A stretch of DNA of 64,000 nt from Lysobacter antibioticus. GTDB lineage: Bacteria > Pseudomonadota > Gammaproteobacteria > Xanthomonadales > Xanthomonadaceae. How positions within the stretch are numbered: position 1 is the first letter of the stretch; each line of letters starts with the position of its first letter. Both the position numbers and the translations under genes were made by a program. The stretch lies in contig NZ_JMTZ01000068.1 in NCBI RefSeq assembly GCF_000731095.1, positions 1-64,000 of the forward strand, given 5' to 3'. Shown piece after piece: positions 28,450-37,171 of this stretch. Under the pieces are notes generated by a model. That model saw nothing but the letters and a program-made list of their open reading frames with translations. It was not told the DNA's origin and searched no databases.

Positions 28450-28989
28450 TCAATTGCTGCGGCTGCGCAGGTAAGCCTGCACTTCCTGCAGATAGGTCTC
28501 GGCTTCCTTGCGGTGGGCCGGGGCGAGTTCGCTGCCGAAGCGGCTCTTGCCCTCGTGCAGTTGCACGTAGGCGGCAACGCTGCCGTCGTCGCGCAGGAAG
28601 TCGAAGATCGCGATGAAGTCGTTGGCCGCCGGCTCGTTGAAGGCGCCGGCGGCGCGCAAGGGGCTGAGGATGCGCAGCCGCTCGGTGAGGTTTTCCGACA
28701 CCCGCAGCATCGCGATGTGCAGGGTGCGGTTGATCTCGTCGTACTCGACCGGCGGCGTGCCGGTCCATTCGTCCTGGCGCCAGGCCTTGATCAGGTCGGC
28801 CACCGTCGGCGCATCCAGGTCGGCGAGCATTTCGGCCGCGGCCTTGCCGATCCCGCGGACGGCGTGACGGTCGAACCAGGACTGCCAATCGTCGAACGAT
28901 ACCGGGCGCGCCGGCGTGGAATTCATGAAAGCTTCGTACTGCTCGTGGCTCAGCGTGAATCTCGCGTACAGCGAAGCGGGTTGCGACAT
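28450..28989 (-). CDS. Hypothetical protein (179 aa)
   Basis: Unrecognised soluble protein, mostly helical, with aromatic and acidic residues throughout (SLYARFTLSHEQYEAFMNS, SFDDWQSWFDRHAVRGIG, NDFIAIFDFLRDDGSVAAYVQLHEG). No signal peptide or membrane segment. It is 38 bp downstream of the zinc-ribbon gene and on the same strand, so it probably belongs to the bactofilin transcript. Confidence 0.6.
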   Translation of the reverse strand: MSQPASLYARFTLSHEQYEAFMNSTPARPVSFDDWQSWFDRHAVRGIGKAAAEMLADLDAPTVADLIKAWRQDEWTGTPPVEYDEINRTLHIAMLRVSENLTERLRILSPLRAAGAFNEPAANDFIAIFDFLRDDGSVAAYVQLHEGKSRFGSELAPAHRKEAETYLQEVQAYLRSRSN

Positions 28990-29027
28990 CGAAAGGGGTC
29001 CTTTCCTGTTACCGACGCGCAGACGCC

Positions 29028-29402
29028 TCAGCGTCGCAGGCGCCCTTTGTTCGCGGCCTTATAGCCGACCGCTTCGAACGCTTCGACCGCCAGGGTGAAA
29101 GTACGTTCCTCGCCGGGGAGCAGGGCGCCGACGCCGACGACCTGGCGAGTGATCTCTTCGCCGCGGTCGTTGCGGATCGACAGCACCATGGAGTACTCCC
29201 ACGCGCCGTCGCTCGGCGGATGCCGAATCGTGCCCTCGACATGCAGCGGCGAGAATCTCGCCGCTGTCTGTTGCGATGCGTCCGAATCGAAGCGCAAGTG
29301 GTGCCGGCACGCCGGACAGACGCTCGCGCTTTCGAGGATCGTCGCCTTGCAATGCGGACAAATGCGCGTCGCCCCGGGCAGGCCCTGGCGGACGGCGCTC
29401 AT
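29028..29402 (-). CDS. Zinc-ribbon protein of unknown function (124 aa)
   Basis: Starts with a rubredoxin-like zinc ribbon, CPHCKATILESASVCPAC (residues 15-32, two CxxC knuckles). A beta-rich domain follows (RFSPLHVEGTIRHPP, WEYSMVLSIRNDRGEEITRQVVGVGALLPGEERTFTLAVEAFE) that resembles an immunoglobulin-like or FxLYD-type fold. The ATG overlaps the bactofilin stop by 4 bp, so the two proteins are very likely made together. Function unknown. Confidence 0.7.
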   Translation of the reverse strand: MSAVRQGLPGATRICPHCKATILESASVCPACRHHLRFDSDASQQTAARFSPLHVEGTIRHPPSDGAWEYSMVLSIRNDRGEEITRQVVGVGALLPGEERTFTLAVEAFEAVGYKAANKGRLRR

Positions 29403-30019
29403 GAGTCGGCGCCGGTCTCCGTCTTGGCGGCGCCGTTCTTGTCGCTCTTGCCGCCTTCGTTGCGCCCGCTTTCGTTGCGCGGGGCGGGCTTGGCGGCGTC
29501 CTTGTCGTCCCAGCCGAACTCGACCTGGCCGCGCATGCGCGAACCGGCCGCGACCGTCATCACCGCCGCCTTGACGTCGCCGATCATCGCGCCGCTGTCG
29601 AGCAGTTCGACGCGCTGCGCCGATTCGATGTTGCCTTCGAGCTCGCCGGCGATCACGACCTTGCGAGCGCGCACGCCGCCGTTGAGCTTGGCGCCGAGTT
29701 CGACGGTCAGGTCGCCGTCGACCTGGACGTCGCCCTTGAAGCGGCCGGCGATGCGGATGTGGCCGGAGCCCTGGATCTTGCCTTCGATCGACAGGTCGGA
29801 GGCGATCAGCGATTCCTTGACCGTTTCGCGTTCGACCGCGCGCGGGGCCGGAGCGGGCGCCGGCGTCGGTGCGGCCGCGTAGGGAGCGGGCGTGGGCGAA
29901 GCTTGTCCAAACGAGAATTCGGTGGCCGCGTCGGGTTCTTTCTTGAGCGCGGTTTCCGGCTGCAACGGCGGTACCGGATTGTCGCGCTTGGGCGGAGCAG
30001 GCTGATTGAAGATGGCCAT
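29399..30019 (-). CDS. Bactofilin
   Basis: 206 residues from ATG 30019 (MAIFNQPAPPKRD). Disordered Pro/Ala-rich N-terminus to about residue 70, the bactofilin beta-helix (DUF583) at about 72-165 with repeated turns such as SLIASDLSIEGKIQGSGHIRIAGRFKGDVQVDGDL, and a charged Lys/Asn/Gly tail. Bactofilins polymerise into cytoskeletal filaments that place cell-wall or polar functions. It is the first gene of a four-gene run with a zinc-ribbon protein and two unknowns. No M23 peptidase, the usual partner, is next to it. Confidence 0.9.
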   Translation of the reverse strand: MAIFNQPAPPKRDNPVPPLQPETALKKEPDAATEFSFGQASPTPAPYAAAPTPAPAPAPRAVERETVKESLIASDLSIEGKIQGSGHIRIAGRFKGDVQVDGDLTVELGAKLNGGVRARKVVIAGELEGNIESAQRVELLDSGAMIGDVKAAVMTVAAGSRMRGQVEFGWDDKDAAKPAPRNESGRNEGGKSDKNGAAKTETGADS

Positions 30020-30281
30020 GACGCGGTGTTCCTCAGGTCGGGGGATCAGGTGATGACACGCGTGAACTTCGGAGCCTAACACGCTGATACGACGCACCCA
30101 CTGTGATGAATCTCACCAATCGGAGTTGCAGGAAACCGCGACTCGGATTCAGTTTTCGCAAGCGTTCGCGCAAATGCGAAACGACTCGGAAGCGCGCGCA
30201 TTCAGCGAAACGGGGCGGTATCCCCGATGGCAAAAATAGTTCAGAAATCTTTCAGGCCGATGAACAGGCCAGCGGTGGCGC

Positions 30282-31802
30282 TCAAGCCGACAATACGCCC
30301 CACACGATCAGCAGCAGCGCGGCGACCGCCAGCAAAGGGCGCAGCCAGCTCGCTTGCTCGCGCGCCGTCCGCAGGTCGGTGCGATGCAGGCTCGCGTAGT
30401 GCAGGTCCTGCAGGATCGGCGTCGCTACGCCGGCGAGCAGGTACAACGGCAGCCATGCGTCCGGCGGCCTGCGCAGTTGTTCGGCCGGCGTGCCGAACAG
30501 GATCGCGAAACAGTCCGGCAGGCATACCGCGACGACGAGCCCGGCGAACACGGCCCAGACCGTGCGATAGATGCGGCCGACGCCGCGCGCGATCATCCAG
30601 ATCGCGGCCATGCCGACGAGGCACAAAGCGGTCAGGTCGGTCGTGAGCGGCGCCAGGAACATGGCGACGATGCCGAGCGCAGTGACCGACATCAAGGGAC
30701 GGTCGCGATAGGACAGCACACCGGGATCGCCGTCCTTGGGCAACAGCGGCAGCAACATGCGCAGGCAGGCGAGCAGCAACCAGGCCGCGCCGCCGATGAA
30801 CCAGACTCTCGGCAGATCCCCGAGCAGGGAATTGCGCGGGCCGAAGGCGGCGAAGAAGCCGAGCAGCAACAGCGGATACAGCACGATGCGCGCCGCCGCG
30901 AGCAGCGCGCGCCGTACATCGATGCGTTGACGGTCGGTCGCCCGAACCCAGAAGTCGATGCTGTCCGGGTCGAGCCGCGCCGCCGCCAGTTGCGGGTCGA
31001 TCTGTTGCAGGCTCGACCACAGGCTCATCAAGCGCGTCGGCAACATCGCGACCAGCGCGATCAATACCCGGCGCCAAGGTACGAAGGGGCCGAGCAGTTC
31101 GCGCATCAACATGCGATCCACCGGCCGGACCCGCGGCGACTGCATCAGCGCGACGGTCTGCTCGAACTCGTCGGCGGCCTCGGCGCGGCGCCGCGCTTGG
31201 TGCACTCGTTCCTGCAGCCAGTCGTCCTGTGGGCCGACGCTGTCGAGGGCGAAGAAGACGGCGATCGTCCGCACCGATTCGGACGACAGCGGCGGGTCGG
31301 TCACGGCCAGCGCATGCGCCACCGGCGCGCGCAGGGCGTGTTTGAGGTCGAGCGAATACAGCGGCTCGAGTTCCGATAGCCAGCGCTCCAATGCGGCCGG
31401 ACTTTGGCTGCTCGCGCGTTCCAGCAACTCGTCGAGGAAGGCGCGGCCGTCGAAGGCCTCGTGTTCGCGGGCGCCGTCGTCGTCGGGCGACGACGGCGGG
31501 CGCTCTTCCAGGGATGAACTTGGCGCGTAGGTTTCCGCGTCGGCCGGGTGGGCTTGCAACGCATCGGCCTGGCCGCTCTCGTCGTGTTCGTGTTCCGGCT
31601 CGAACCCGGAGTCGTCTTCGTCCTCGCCGACGCAGCGCCGATGCTCGGCATAGGCCAGGCAGTGCTGGTAGGCATCGTGCAAGTCCTGGAACCCGACCGG
31701 GTCCTCGTCCGGACGGGTGCGGCGCAGCTCGCGCGCATAGGCGCGCTTGATCTCGCGCTCGTCGGCGGTGGCGGCGAGGCCGAGGCGCTCGAACGGATTC
31801 AT
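30282..31802 (-). CDS. J-domain membrane protein (DjlB/DjlC-like)
   Basis: 506 residues. An N-terminal J-like domain (MNPFERLGLAATADEREIKRAYARELRRTRPDEDPVGFQDLHDAY) has RPD where canonical J domains have HPD. A long acidic, disordered part follows to about residue 140, then helical repeats (LERWLSELEPLYSLDLKHALRAP), and from about residue 310 six or so hydrophobic segments ending in LLAVAALLLIVWGVLSA. It is the last gene of the hscC operon and overlaps the preceding J-protein gene by 4 bp. It is likely a co-chaperone of the HscC-like Hsp70, tethered to the membrane. Confidence 0.78.
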   Translation of the reverse strand: MNPFERLGLAATADEREIKRAYARELRRTRPDEDPVGFQDLHDAYQHCLAYAEHRRCVGEDEDDSGFEPEHEHDESGQADALQAHPADAETYAPSSSLEERPPSSPDDDGAREHEAFDGRAFLDELLERASSQSPAALERWLSELEPLYSLDLKHALRAPVAHALAVTDPPLSSESVRTIAVFFALDSVGPQDDWLQERVHQARRRAEAADEFEQTVALMQSPRVRPVDRMLMRELLGPFVPWRRVLIALVAMLPTRLMSLWSSLQQIDPQLAAARLDPDSIDFWVRATDRQRIDVRRALLAAARIVLYPLLLLGFFAAFGPRNSLLGDLPRVWFIGGAAWLLLACLRMLLPLLPKDGDPGVLSYRDRPLMSVTALGIVAMFLAPLTTDLTALCLVGMAAIWMIARGVGRIYRTVWAVFAGLVVAVCLPDCFAILFGTPAEQLRRPPDAWLPLYLLAGVATPILQDLHYASLHRTDLRTAREQASWLRPLLAVAALLLIVWGVLSA

Positions 31803-32566
31803 GCGCTATTCGCCGCCTTGATCACGCGCGCGATCGCTGCGAGCAGCATCAACAGGAAGAACAACACGCTTGGCGACAGAGCGAGCGGGTGCCGGCCGCG
31901 CTTGCCGGGACGAGGGTCGGGGTCGAACTGCAACCCGCGAAAATCCGCGCCGCGCGCCTGCGAATAAGCGCGCAGGTCGGCGACCGCGGGCTGCAGCGAG
32001 GCGGTACGCGGATGCACGGTGTCGAGATCGAAGAACGCCAGCACGATGTCGAGCTGGGCGATGTACAGCGAGGGTTCGTCTTGCAGGCGCGCGATCAGGA
32101 GCGGAGCGAGCGCCTGTTTGCGTTCGACCGAATACAGGTCCGGGTGCTCGCGCAGCCAGCGCTGGAGTTCCTGCGAAGTGTTCTCGCGCGCGATCCGCAG
32201 CAGGCGGTCGAGGAAGGCACCGCTGTCGAAGGTCGCGCTGTCGAAGGGCGTACGGTCGAAGGCCCTGCCGGTAACGGTCGTGCCATCGAAGACGGGCATC
32301 GCCGTCGCGGCATCGTCGGCACGCACGCGCAGCGAGGGCAGGGCGTCGTCGCCGAGCAGTTCGTCGAGATCCTCGAACACCGCGGTCGCCGCCTCGGCCC
32401 GCGGCCGGCGTGCCCACTCCAGGCACTGCGCATAGGCCTCGTGCAAACGTTGGAACGCGACCGGATCTTCGTCCGGCCGGGTCTTGCGCAGTTCGCGCGC
32501 GTACGCGCGCTTGACCTGGCTTTCGTCCGCGTCGTGGCTCAAACCCAGGCGGGCGAACGGCGTCAT
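31799..32566 (-). CDS. J-domain protein with C-terminal membrane anchor
   Basis: 255 residues from ATG 32566, 2 bp after hscC. The J-like domain (MTPFARLGLSHDADESQVKRAYARELRKTRPDEDPVAFQRLHEAY) again has RPDEDP in the HPD position. The middle is acidic and then helical (FLDRLLRIARENTSQELQRWLREHPDLY), related to the next gene. A single C-terminal hydrophobic helix (PSVLFFLLMLLAAIARVI) would anchor it. It overlaps the next gene by ATGA. E. coli HscC likewise works with two small J proteins, DjlB and DjlC, so the same role is inferred. Confidence 0.78.
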   Translation of the reverse strand: MTPFARLGLSHDADESQVKRAYARELRKTRPDEDPVAFQRLHEAYAQCLEWARRPRAEAATAVFEDLDELLGDDALPSLRVRADDAATAMPVFDGTTVTGRAFDRTPFDSATFDSGAFLDRLLRIARENTSQELQRWLREHPDLYSVERKQALAPLLIARLQDEPSLYIAQLDIVLAFFDLDTVHPRTASLQPAVADLRAYSQARGADFRGLQFDPDPRPGKRGRHPLALSPSVLFFLLMLLAAIARVIKAANSA

Positions 32567-32568
32567 GC

Positions 32569-34254
32569 TCAGGACTGGGCTTCGACCGCGTCGAGGTAGC
32601 GCGCGAACTCGGCCCGGTGATGGGCGATGAGCTCGGGATCCTGCATGTCGAGCGCACCGCGGAACTGCACCAGCGCATCCTGCAATTGTTCGCGCGCCCA
32701 CAGCAGTTCTTCGTACAGGCGTTCGGCGCGCGCGATCAGGGCGATGTTCTCCTGTTGCTCGCGCGGGTGCACCTTGATCGCCGCCAACGCCGCCAGGCGC
32801 TCGCGGATCTCGTCCTGGCTGAGCACGCCGGGGTTCTTTTCCAGCACCACTTCGCGCTTGAGCCCGGTCGACAGGGCCACCGCCTCGACCTGCAACAGGC
32901 CGTTGATGTCGTAGGTGAAGCGCACGTCGATCGGGTTCTCGTCGCGGCGCTTGGGCGGCAGCTCGATCGAGACCATGCCGAGGCGGACGTTGTGCTCGAC
33001 CCGCGGGCTCTCGCCCTGGTAGATCTCGATCTCGACTGCGCGTTGCTCGTCGTAGGTCGGGAAATAGCGCTCCACCCGGCTCACCGGCACGGTGCTGTTG
33101 CGGTGGATGATCGGCGAGAAGATGCCGGTGGTGTAGCGGCCGTGGGTTTCGCGGCTGGTGCTGACGCCGAGCGTATGCGGGCACACGTCGGTGAGGATGA
33201 TTTCCTCGAGCGATTCGTCGCGCGCCTTCATGCCGGCGGCGACACAGGCACCCAGGCCGATGGCTTCGTCCGGGTTGACGTGGCGCAGCGGCAAGCGGCC
33301 GAACATGCGCGAGACCAGGCGCGCGCTCAGCGGCATGCGCGAGGCGCCGCCGACCAGGACGATCTCGTCGAGCTGGCCGGGGCTGAGCTTGGCGTCGCGC
33401 ATCGCCCGTTCCAGCGGCGCGCGCAGGCGCTGCACCAAGGGCTCGCAGATCCGCGCGAAGGCGGCCTCGTCGACGCGCCAGGCGCGCGGCTGGCCGGCCA
33501 GGCTCAGTTCGAATGCGACTTCGCTGCCGCGGGCCAGCTCGTGCTTGAGCGCTTCGATGCGGCGTTCGAGGATCGCCAGCTCGGTCAGCGCCAACTGGCT
33601 CGCGGCCAGGCCGTGTTCGCTGAGGAAGGCGTCGAGCAGGGCCTGGGAGAAGTCTTCGCCGCCGAGGAAGTTGTCGCCGGCGCTGGCATGCACTTCCATG
33701 ATCCCGTCGAACAGCTCCAGGATCGAGACGTCGAAGGTGCCGCCGCCGAGGTCGAACACCAGATAACGACCGCCGCCGTCGCGCTGCTGCAGGCCGTAGG
33801 CCAGGGCCGCCGCGGTGGGTTCGTTGATCAGGCGTTCGACCTTGATCCCGGCCAGTTCGCCGGCGATGCGCGTGGCCTTGCGCTGGCTGTCGGAAAAATA
33901 GGCCGGGACGCTGATCACCGCCTCTTCCACGCGATGGCCGAGGTCGGCCTCGGCATCGGCGATCAGCGACTTCAGGATCAGCGCCGACAATTCTTCTGGG
34001 CGGAAGCGGTGCTTGCCGAGCGCGGTGACGCGGTCGGTGCCCATCCAGCGCTTGAATGCGGCGACGCTGCGCTGCGGGTGCGAGACCAGGCGTTCGCGCG
34101 CGGCGCGGCCGACGATGACCTCGTTGTGGTCGCCGACGCTGACCACCGAGGGGGTCAGCAGCGAGCCCAATGCGTTCGCGATCAGACGGGGGCCGTCGGG
34201 CCCGTAGACGCCGATCAGCGAATGGGTGGTGCCGAGGTCGATGCCGACGATCAT
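32569..34254 (-). CDS. hscC: Hsp70-family chaperone HscC
   Basis: 561 residues, shorter than DnaK because the C-terminal lid is reduced, as in HscC. The ATPase domain has phosphate-1 VGIDLGTTHSLIGVY, VISVPAYFSDSQRKAT, NEPTAAALAYGL, FDLGGGTFDVSIL and VLVGGASRMPL. The substrate-binding domain starts near residue 365 (DVCPHTLGVST). HscC-type Hsp70s have specialised clients; in E. coli one is reported to interact with sigma-70. It lies 24 bp after liuB and is followed by two J-domain genes, which supports the name. Confidence 0.88.
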   Translation of the reverse strand: MIVGIDLGTTHSLIGVYGPDGPRLIANALGSLLTPSVVSVGDHNEVIVGRAARERLVSHPQRSVAAFKRWMGTDRVTALGKHRFRPEELSALILKSLIADAEADLGHRVEEAVISVPAYFSDSQRKATRIAGELAGIKVERLINEPTAAALAYGLQQRDGGGRYLVFDLGGGTFDVSILELFDGIMEVHASAGDNFLGGEDFSQALLDAFLSEHGLAASQLALTELAILERRIEALKHELARGSEVAFELSLAGQPRAWRVDEAAFARICEPLVQRLRAPLERAMRDAKLSPGQLDEIVLVGGASRMPLSARLVSRMFGRLPLRHVNPDEAIGLGACVAAGMKARDESLEEIILTDVCPHTLGVSTSRETHGRYTTGIFSPIIHRNSTVPVSRVERYFPTYDEQRAVEIEIYQGESPRVEHNVRLGMVSIELPPKRRDENPIDVRFTYDINGLLQVEAVALSTGLKREVVLEKNPGVLSQDEIRERLAALAAIKVHPREQQENIALIARAERLYEELLWAREQLQDALVQFRGALDMQDPELIAHHRAEFARYLDAVEAQS

Positions 34255-34278
34255 GCCTAGCAGTCCTTTGCAGCGGGA

Positions 34279-35889
34279 TTACATGCGGAACACGCCGAAG
34301 CGGGTGCGGTCCTCGATCGGCGCGTTGAGGCTGGCCGACAGCGCCAGTCCCAGCACCCGGCGGGTGTCGGCGGGATCGATGATGCCGTCGTCCCACAGCC
34401 GCGCGCTGGCGTAGTAGGGGTTGCCCTGGCTTTCGTACTGGTCGCGGATCGGCGCCTTGAAGGCTTCCTCTTCGTCCGGCGTCCACACCTTGCCGGCGGC
34501 TTCGATGCCGTCGCGGCGCACGGTCGCCAACACCGAGGCGGCCTGTTCGCCGCCCATCACGCTGATGCGCGCGTTCGGCCACATCCACAGGAATCTTGCC
34601 CCATAAGCCCTGCCGCACATGGCGTAGTTGCCGGCGCCGAAGCTGCCGCCGATGACCACGGTGAACTTGGGCACGTGCGAGCACGCCACCGCGGTGACCA
34701 TCTTCGCGCCGTCTTTGGCGATGCCGGCGTTTTCGTACTTCTTGCCGACCATGAAGCCGGTGATGTTCTGCAGGAACACCAGCGGGATGCCGCGTTGGTT
34801 GCACAGCTCGATGAAATGCGCGCCCTTGAGCGCGCTTTCGGCGAACAGGATGCCGTTGTTGGCGACGATGCCGACCGGATAGCCGTGGACGTGGGCGAAA
34901 CCGGTGATCAGGGTCTTGGCGTAGCGCGCCTTGAATTCCTGCAGCTCGCTGCCGTCGACGATGCGGGCGATGACCTCGCGGATGTCGAACGGGCGGCGGG
35001 TGTCCTTGGGGACGATGCCGTACAGCTCCTGGGCGGCGTACAGCGGCTCGCGCGAGGCTTGCACGGTCACCGGCAGGGTCTTGCGGCGGTTGAGGTTGCC
35101 GACGATCTCGCGGGCGATCTGCAGCGCGTGGCGGTCGTCCTCGGCGAAATGATCGGCCACGCCCGACACCGTGGTGTGGACTTCGGCGCCGCCGAGCGCT
35201 TCGGCATCGACCACTTCGCCGGTCGCCGCCTTCACCAGCGGCGGGCCGCCGAGGAAGATCGTGCCCTGTTCCTTGACGATGATGCTTTCGTCGCACATCG
35301 CCGGCACGTAGGCGCCGCCAGCGGTGCAACTGCCCATGACCACGGCGATCTGCGGGATGTTCTCGGCGCTCAGGCGGGCCTGGTTGTAGAAAATGCGGCC
35401 GAAATGCTCGCGGTCGGGGAAGACCTCGTCCTGCAGCGGCAGGAACGCGCCGCCCGAGTCGACCAGGTAGATGCAGGGCAGGCGGTTCTCGCGGGCGATC
35501 TCCTGCGCGCGCAGGTGCTTCTTCACCGTCATCGGGAAGTAAGTGCCGCCCTTGACCGTGGCGTCGTTGGCGACGATCACCACCTCCAGCCCCTGCACGC
35601 GGCCGATGCCGGCGACCATGCCCGCGGCGGGCGCGGCGTCGTCGTACATGCCTTCGGCGGCGAGCGGGGCGATTTCCAGGAACGGCGAGCCCGGATCGAG
35701 CAGGGCGGCGATGCGGTCGCGTGCGAGCAGCTTGCCGCGCTCGGTGTGCTTGGCCCGGGCCTTGTCGCCGCCGCCGTGAGCCGCGCGCGCCAGGCGCGCA
35801 TCGAGCTCTTCGACCAGCGCCTGGTGGTAGGCGACGTTGTCCCGGAAATCCTGCGAGCGCGGGTCGAGCTGGGAAGTGATCGCGGGCAT
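34279..35889 (-). CDS. liuB: Methylcrotonyl-CoA carboxylase carboxyltransferase subunit (beta)
   Basis: 536 residues from ATG 35889 ([15 protein letters not shown]). Carboxyltransferase fold in two halves: [72 protein letters not shown] (typical of MCC beta), and the second half with [39 protein letters not shown] and [14 protein letters not shown]. It forms the 3-methylcrotonyl-CoA carboxylase with LiuD. Here it lies about 10 kb from liuD and directly before the hscC operon. The C-terminal FGVFRM is standard. Confidence 0.95.
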   Translation of the reverse strand: MPAITSQLDPRSQDFRDNVAYHQALVEELDARLARAAHGGGDKARAKHTERGKLLARDRIAALLDPGSPFLEIAPLAAEGMYDDAAPAAGMVAGIGRVQGLEVVIVANDATVKGGTYFPMTVKKHLRAQEIARENRLPCIYLVDSGGAFLPLQDEVFPDREHFGRIFYNQARLSAENIPQIAVVMGSCTAGGAYVPAMCDESIIVKEQGTIFLGGPPLVKAATGEVVDAEALGGAEVHTTVSGVADHFAEDDRHALQIAREIVGNLNRRKTLPVTVQASREPLYAAQELYGIVPKDTRRPFDIREVIARIVDGSELQEFKARYAKTLITGFAHVHGYPVGIVANNGILFAESALKGAHFIELCNQRGIPLVFLQNITGFMVGKKYENAGIAKDGAKMVTAVACSHVPKFTVVIGGSFGAGNYAMCGRAYGARFLWMWPNARISVMGGEQAASVLATVRRDGIEAAGKVWTPDEEEAFKAPIRDQYESQGNPYYASARLWDDGIIDPADTRRVLGLALSASLNAPIEDRTRFGVFRM

Positions 35890-36033
35890 TGCACGGCGGC
35901 CTGGTTCTTGGACGCGGCATGAAAACACAAAGCGTCGTTCGCGGCCAATCACTTTGGGCGATGCGGTGCAGTACTGCGCAATGCGGCAAGCGCCGCGCGC
36001 CGGCGTTTCGCGCAGCCTTCGGCGCAAAAAGAA

Positions 36034-36053
36034 AGGCCCGCTTGCGCGGGCCT
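36034..36053 (-). terminator. Intrinsic terminator after the Ala-rich lipoprotein
   Basis: 8-bp stem (aggcccgc / gcgggcct) with loop ttgc. On the minus strand it is followed by TTTCTTTTTG. It ends the 36080-36475 transcript upstream of liuB. Confidence 0.85.
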
Positions 36054-36079
36054 CTCGAAGCAGCGTCAGCGCAAGCGGA

Positions 36080-36475
36080 TTAGTGCTTGGCAGCTTCTTC
36101 CTTGGCCTTGTCGGCTGCGGCGTCGGCCTTGTCGGAGATCTTGGCAGCGGCGTCGGCGGTGGCGTCGGCAGCCTTGGCGGTCGCGTCGGCGGCGCCAGCA
36201 GCGGCGTCGGCAGCGGCATCGGCGGTCGCGGCAGCGGCGTTGTCGACAGCGGCGCCGGCAGCGGCGGCAGCGTCGGTGGTGGCAGCGGCGGCGGCGTCGG
36301 CGCCTTCGGCGACGGCGGTGCCGGCGGCGTCAGCAGCCTGGGCGGCGGCGTCGCCGGCCTGGCTGGCGGCGGCCGAGGCTTCGGCGGCTTCGTTCTTGGC
36401 TTCTTCGGACTTCGGGGCGCAAGCCGACAGGGCCAGGACGGAAGCGGCGAGGAGGACGTACAGGTGGGTCTTCAT
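36080..36475 (-). CDS. Alanine-rich small lipoprotein
   Basis: 131 residues. Lipoprotein signal [19 protein letters not shown] (lipobox LSAC, Cys19), then a mature part of almost pure Ala/Asp with repeated ADAAA-type heptad spacing and a short lysine-rich end ([16 protein letters not shown]). The pattern predicts a long helix or coiled coil, somewhat like Lpp, ending in basic residues. Its function is not known. A paralogue lies 200 bp upstream, and both have their own terminators. Confidence 0.75.
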   Translation of the reverse strand: MKTHLYVLLAASVLALSACAPKSEEAKNEAAEASAAASQAGDAAAQAADAAGTAVAEGADAAAAATTDAAAAAGAAVDNAAAATADAAADAAAGAADATAKAADATADAAAKISDKADAAADKAKEEAAKH

Positions 36476-36592
36476 GAGTGTCTATCCTGAGGAGTTGTCT
36501 GAGAGAAAAAACGTGGAACGGTGATGTCAGGCAACGCCAGTGCGCGCAGCGGTCCGGCAAGCCGGCTCAGATCGTTCACTGACCTTACGGAA

Positions 36593-36617
36593 AAAGCCGC
36601 CGGAAACCGGCGGCTTT
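36593..36617 (-). terminator. Intrinsic terminator between the two Ala-rich lipoprotein genes
   Basis: 11-bp stem (aaagccgccgg / ccggcggcttt) with loop aaa, just after the stop of the 36671-37048 gene. Confidence 0.8.
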
Positions 36618-36670
36618 CCCGTTCGGCACGATGACTCGTGCCGGAACTAAGCAGTATCGCTTGCGCGATA

Positions 36671-37048
36671 TTACTTCTTGGCTTCTTCCTTGGCAGCTTC
36701 TGCCGGAGCAGCAGCGTCCTTGGCAGCGTCAGCAGCGGCGCCGGCAGCGTCGGCAGCGCTCTTGGCGGCGTCGGCAGCGGCGTCGGCAGCGGCCGGGGTC
36801 GCAGCGTTGGCAGCGGCGTCGGCCGAGGTAGCAGCAGCGTCGGCAGCCGAAGCGGCGGCGTCAGCGCTGGCAGCAGCGGCGTCGGCGGTGGCAGCGTCGC
36901 CAGCAGCGGCGGCGGTGTCAGCAGCGGCCTGAGCTTCGGTCGAAGCGGCAGCGGCGTCGGCGGAAGCTTCTTCGGCCTGCTTCTGGTTCGAGCAAGCGGC
37001 CAGGGCCAGGCCCAGAGCCAGGGCGATCAGCGCCTTGTTGAAATTCAT
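36671..37048 (-). CDS. Alanine-rich small lipoprotein (paralogue)
   Basis: 125 residues from ATG 37048. Signal MNFNKALIALALGLALAAC (lipobox LAAC, Cys19), then SNQKQAEEASADAAAAST and a long Ala/Asp helix ending APAEAAKEEAKK. It matches its downstream paralogue in length, layout and lysine-rich end, but the DNA is largely different apart from the Ala-codon runs. Likely an envelope-anchored helical protein of unknown role. Confidence 0.75.
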   Translation of the reverse strand: MNFNKALIALALGLALAACSNQKQAEEASADAAAASTEAQAAADTAAAAGDAATADAAAASADAAASAADAAATSADAAANAATPAAADAAADAAKSAADAAGAAADAAKDAAAPAEAAKEEAKK

Positions 37049-37171
37049 GATTCGGATTCCTCGTCGATTAGTTAGGCAACGCGCAGTTGCGCGCCGATAA
37101 CATGATGACAAGCCGGTGACGTGTGTCAAGCGGGCTTGCCGGTTTTTTTTGTGCAACGCGTTTTTAACTAT

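Noticed and set aside
31799-35989. A single open frame of nearly 1400 codons on the minus strand
   Set aside because: Only its last 255 codons are a J-domain protein; the rest runs antiphase through hscC and liuB, whose own frames show complete families.
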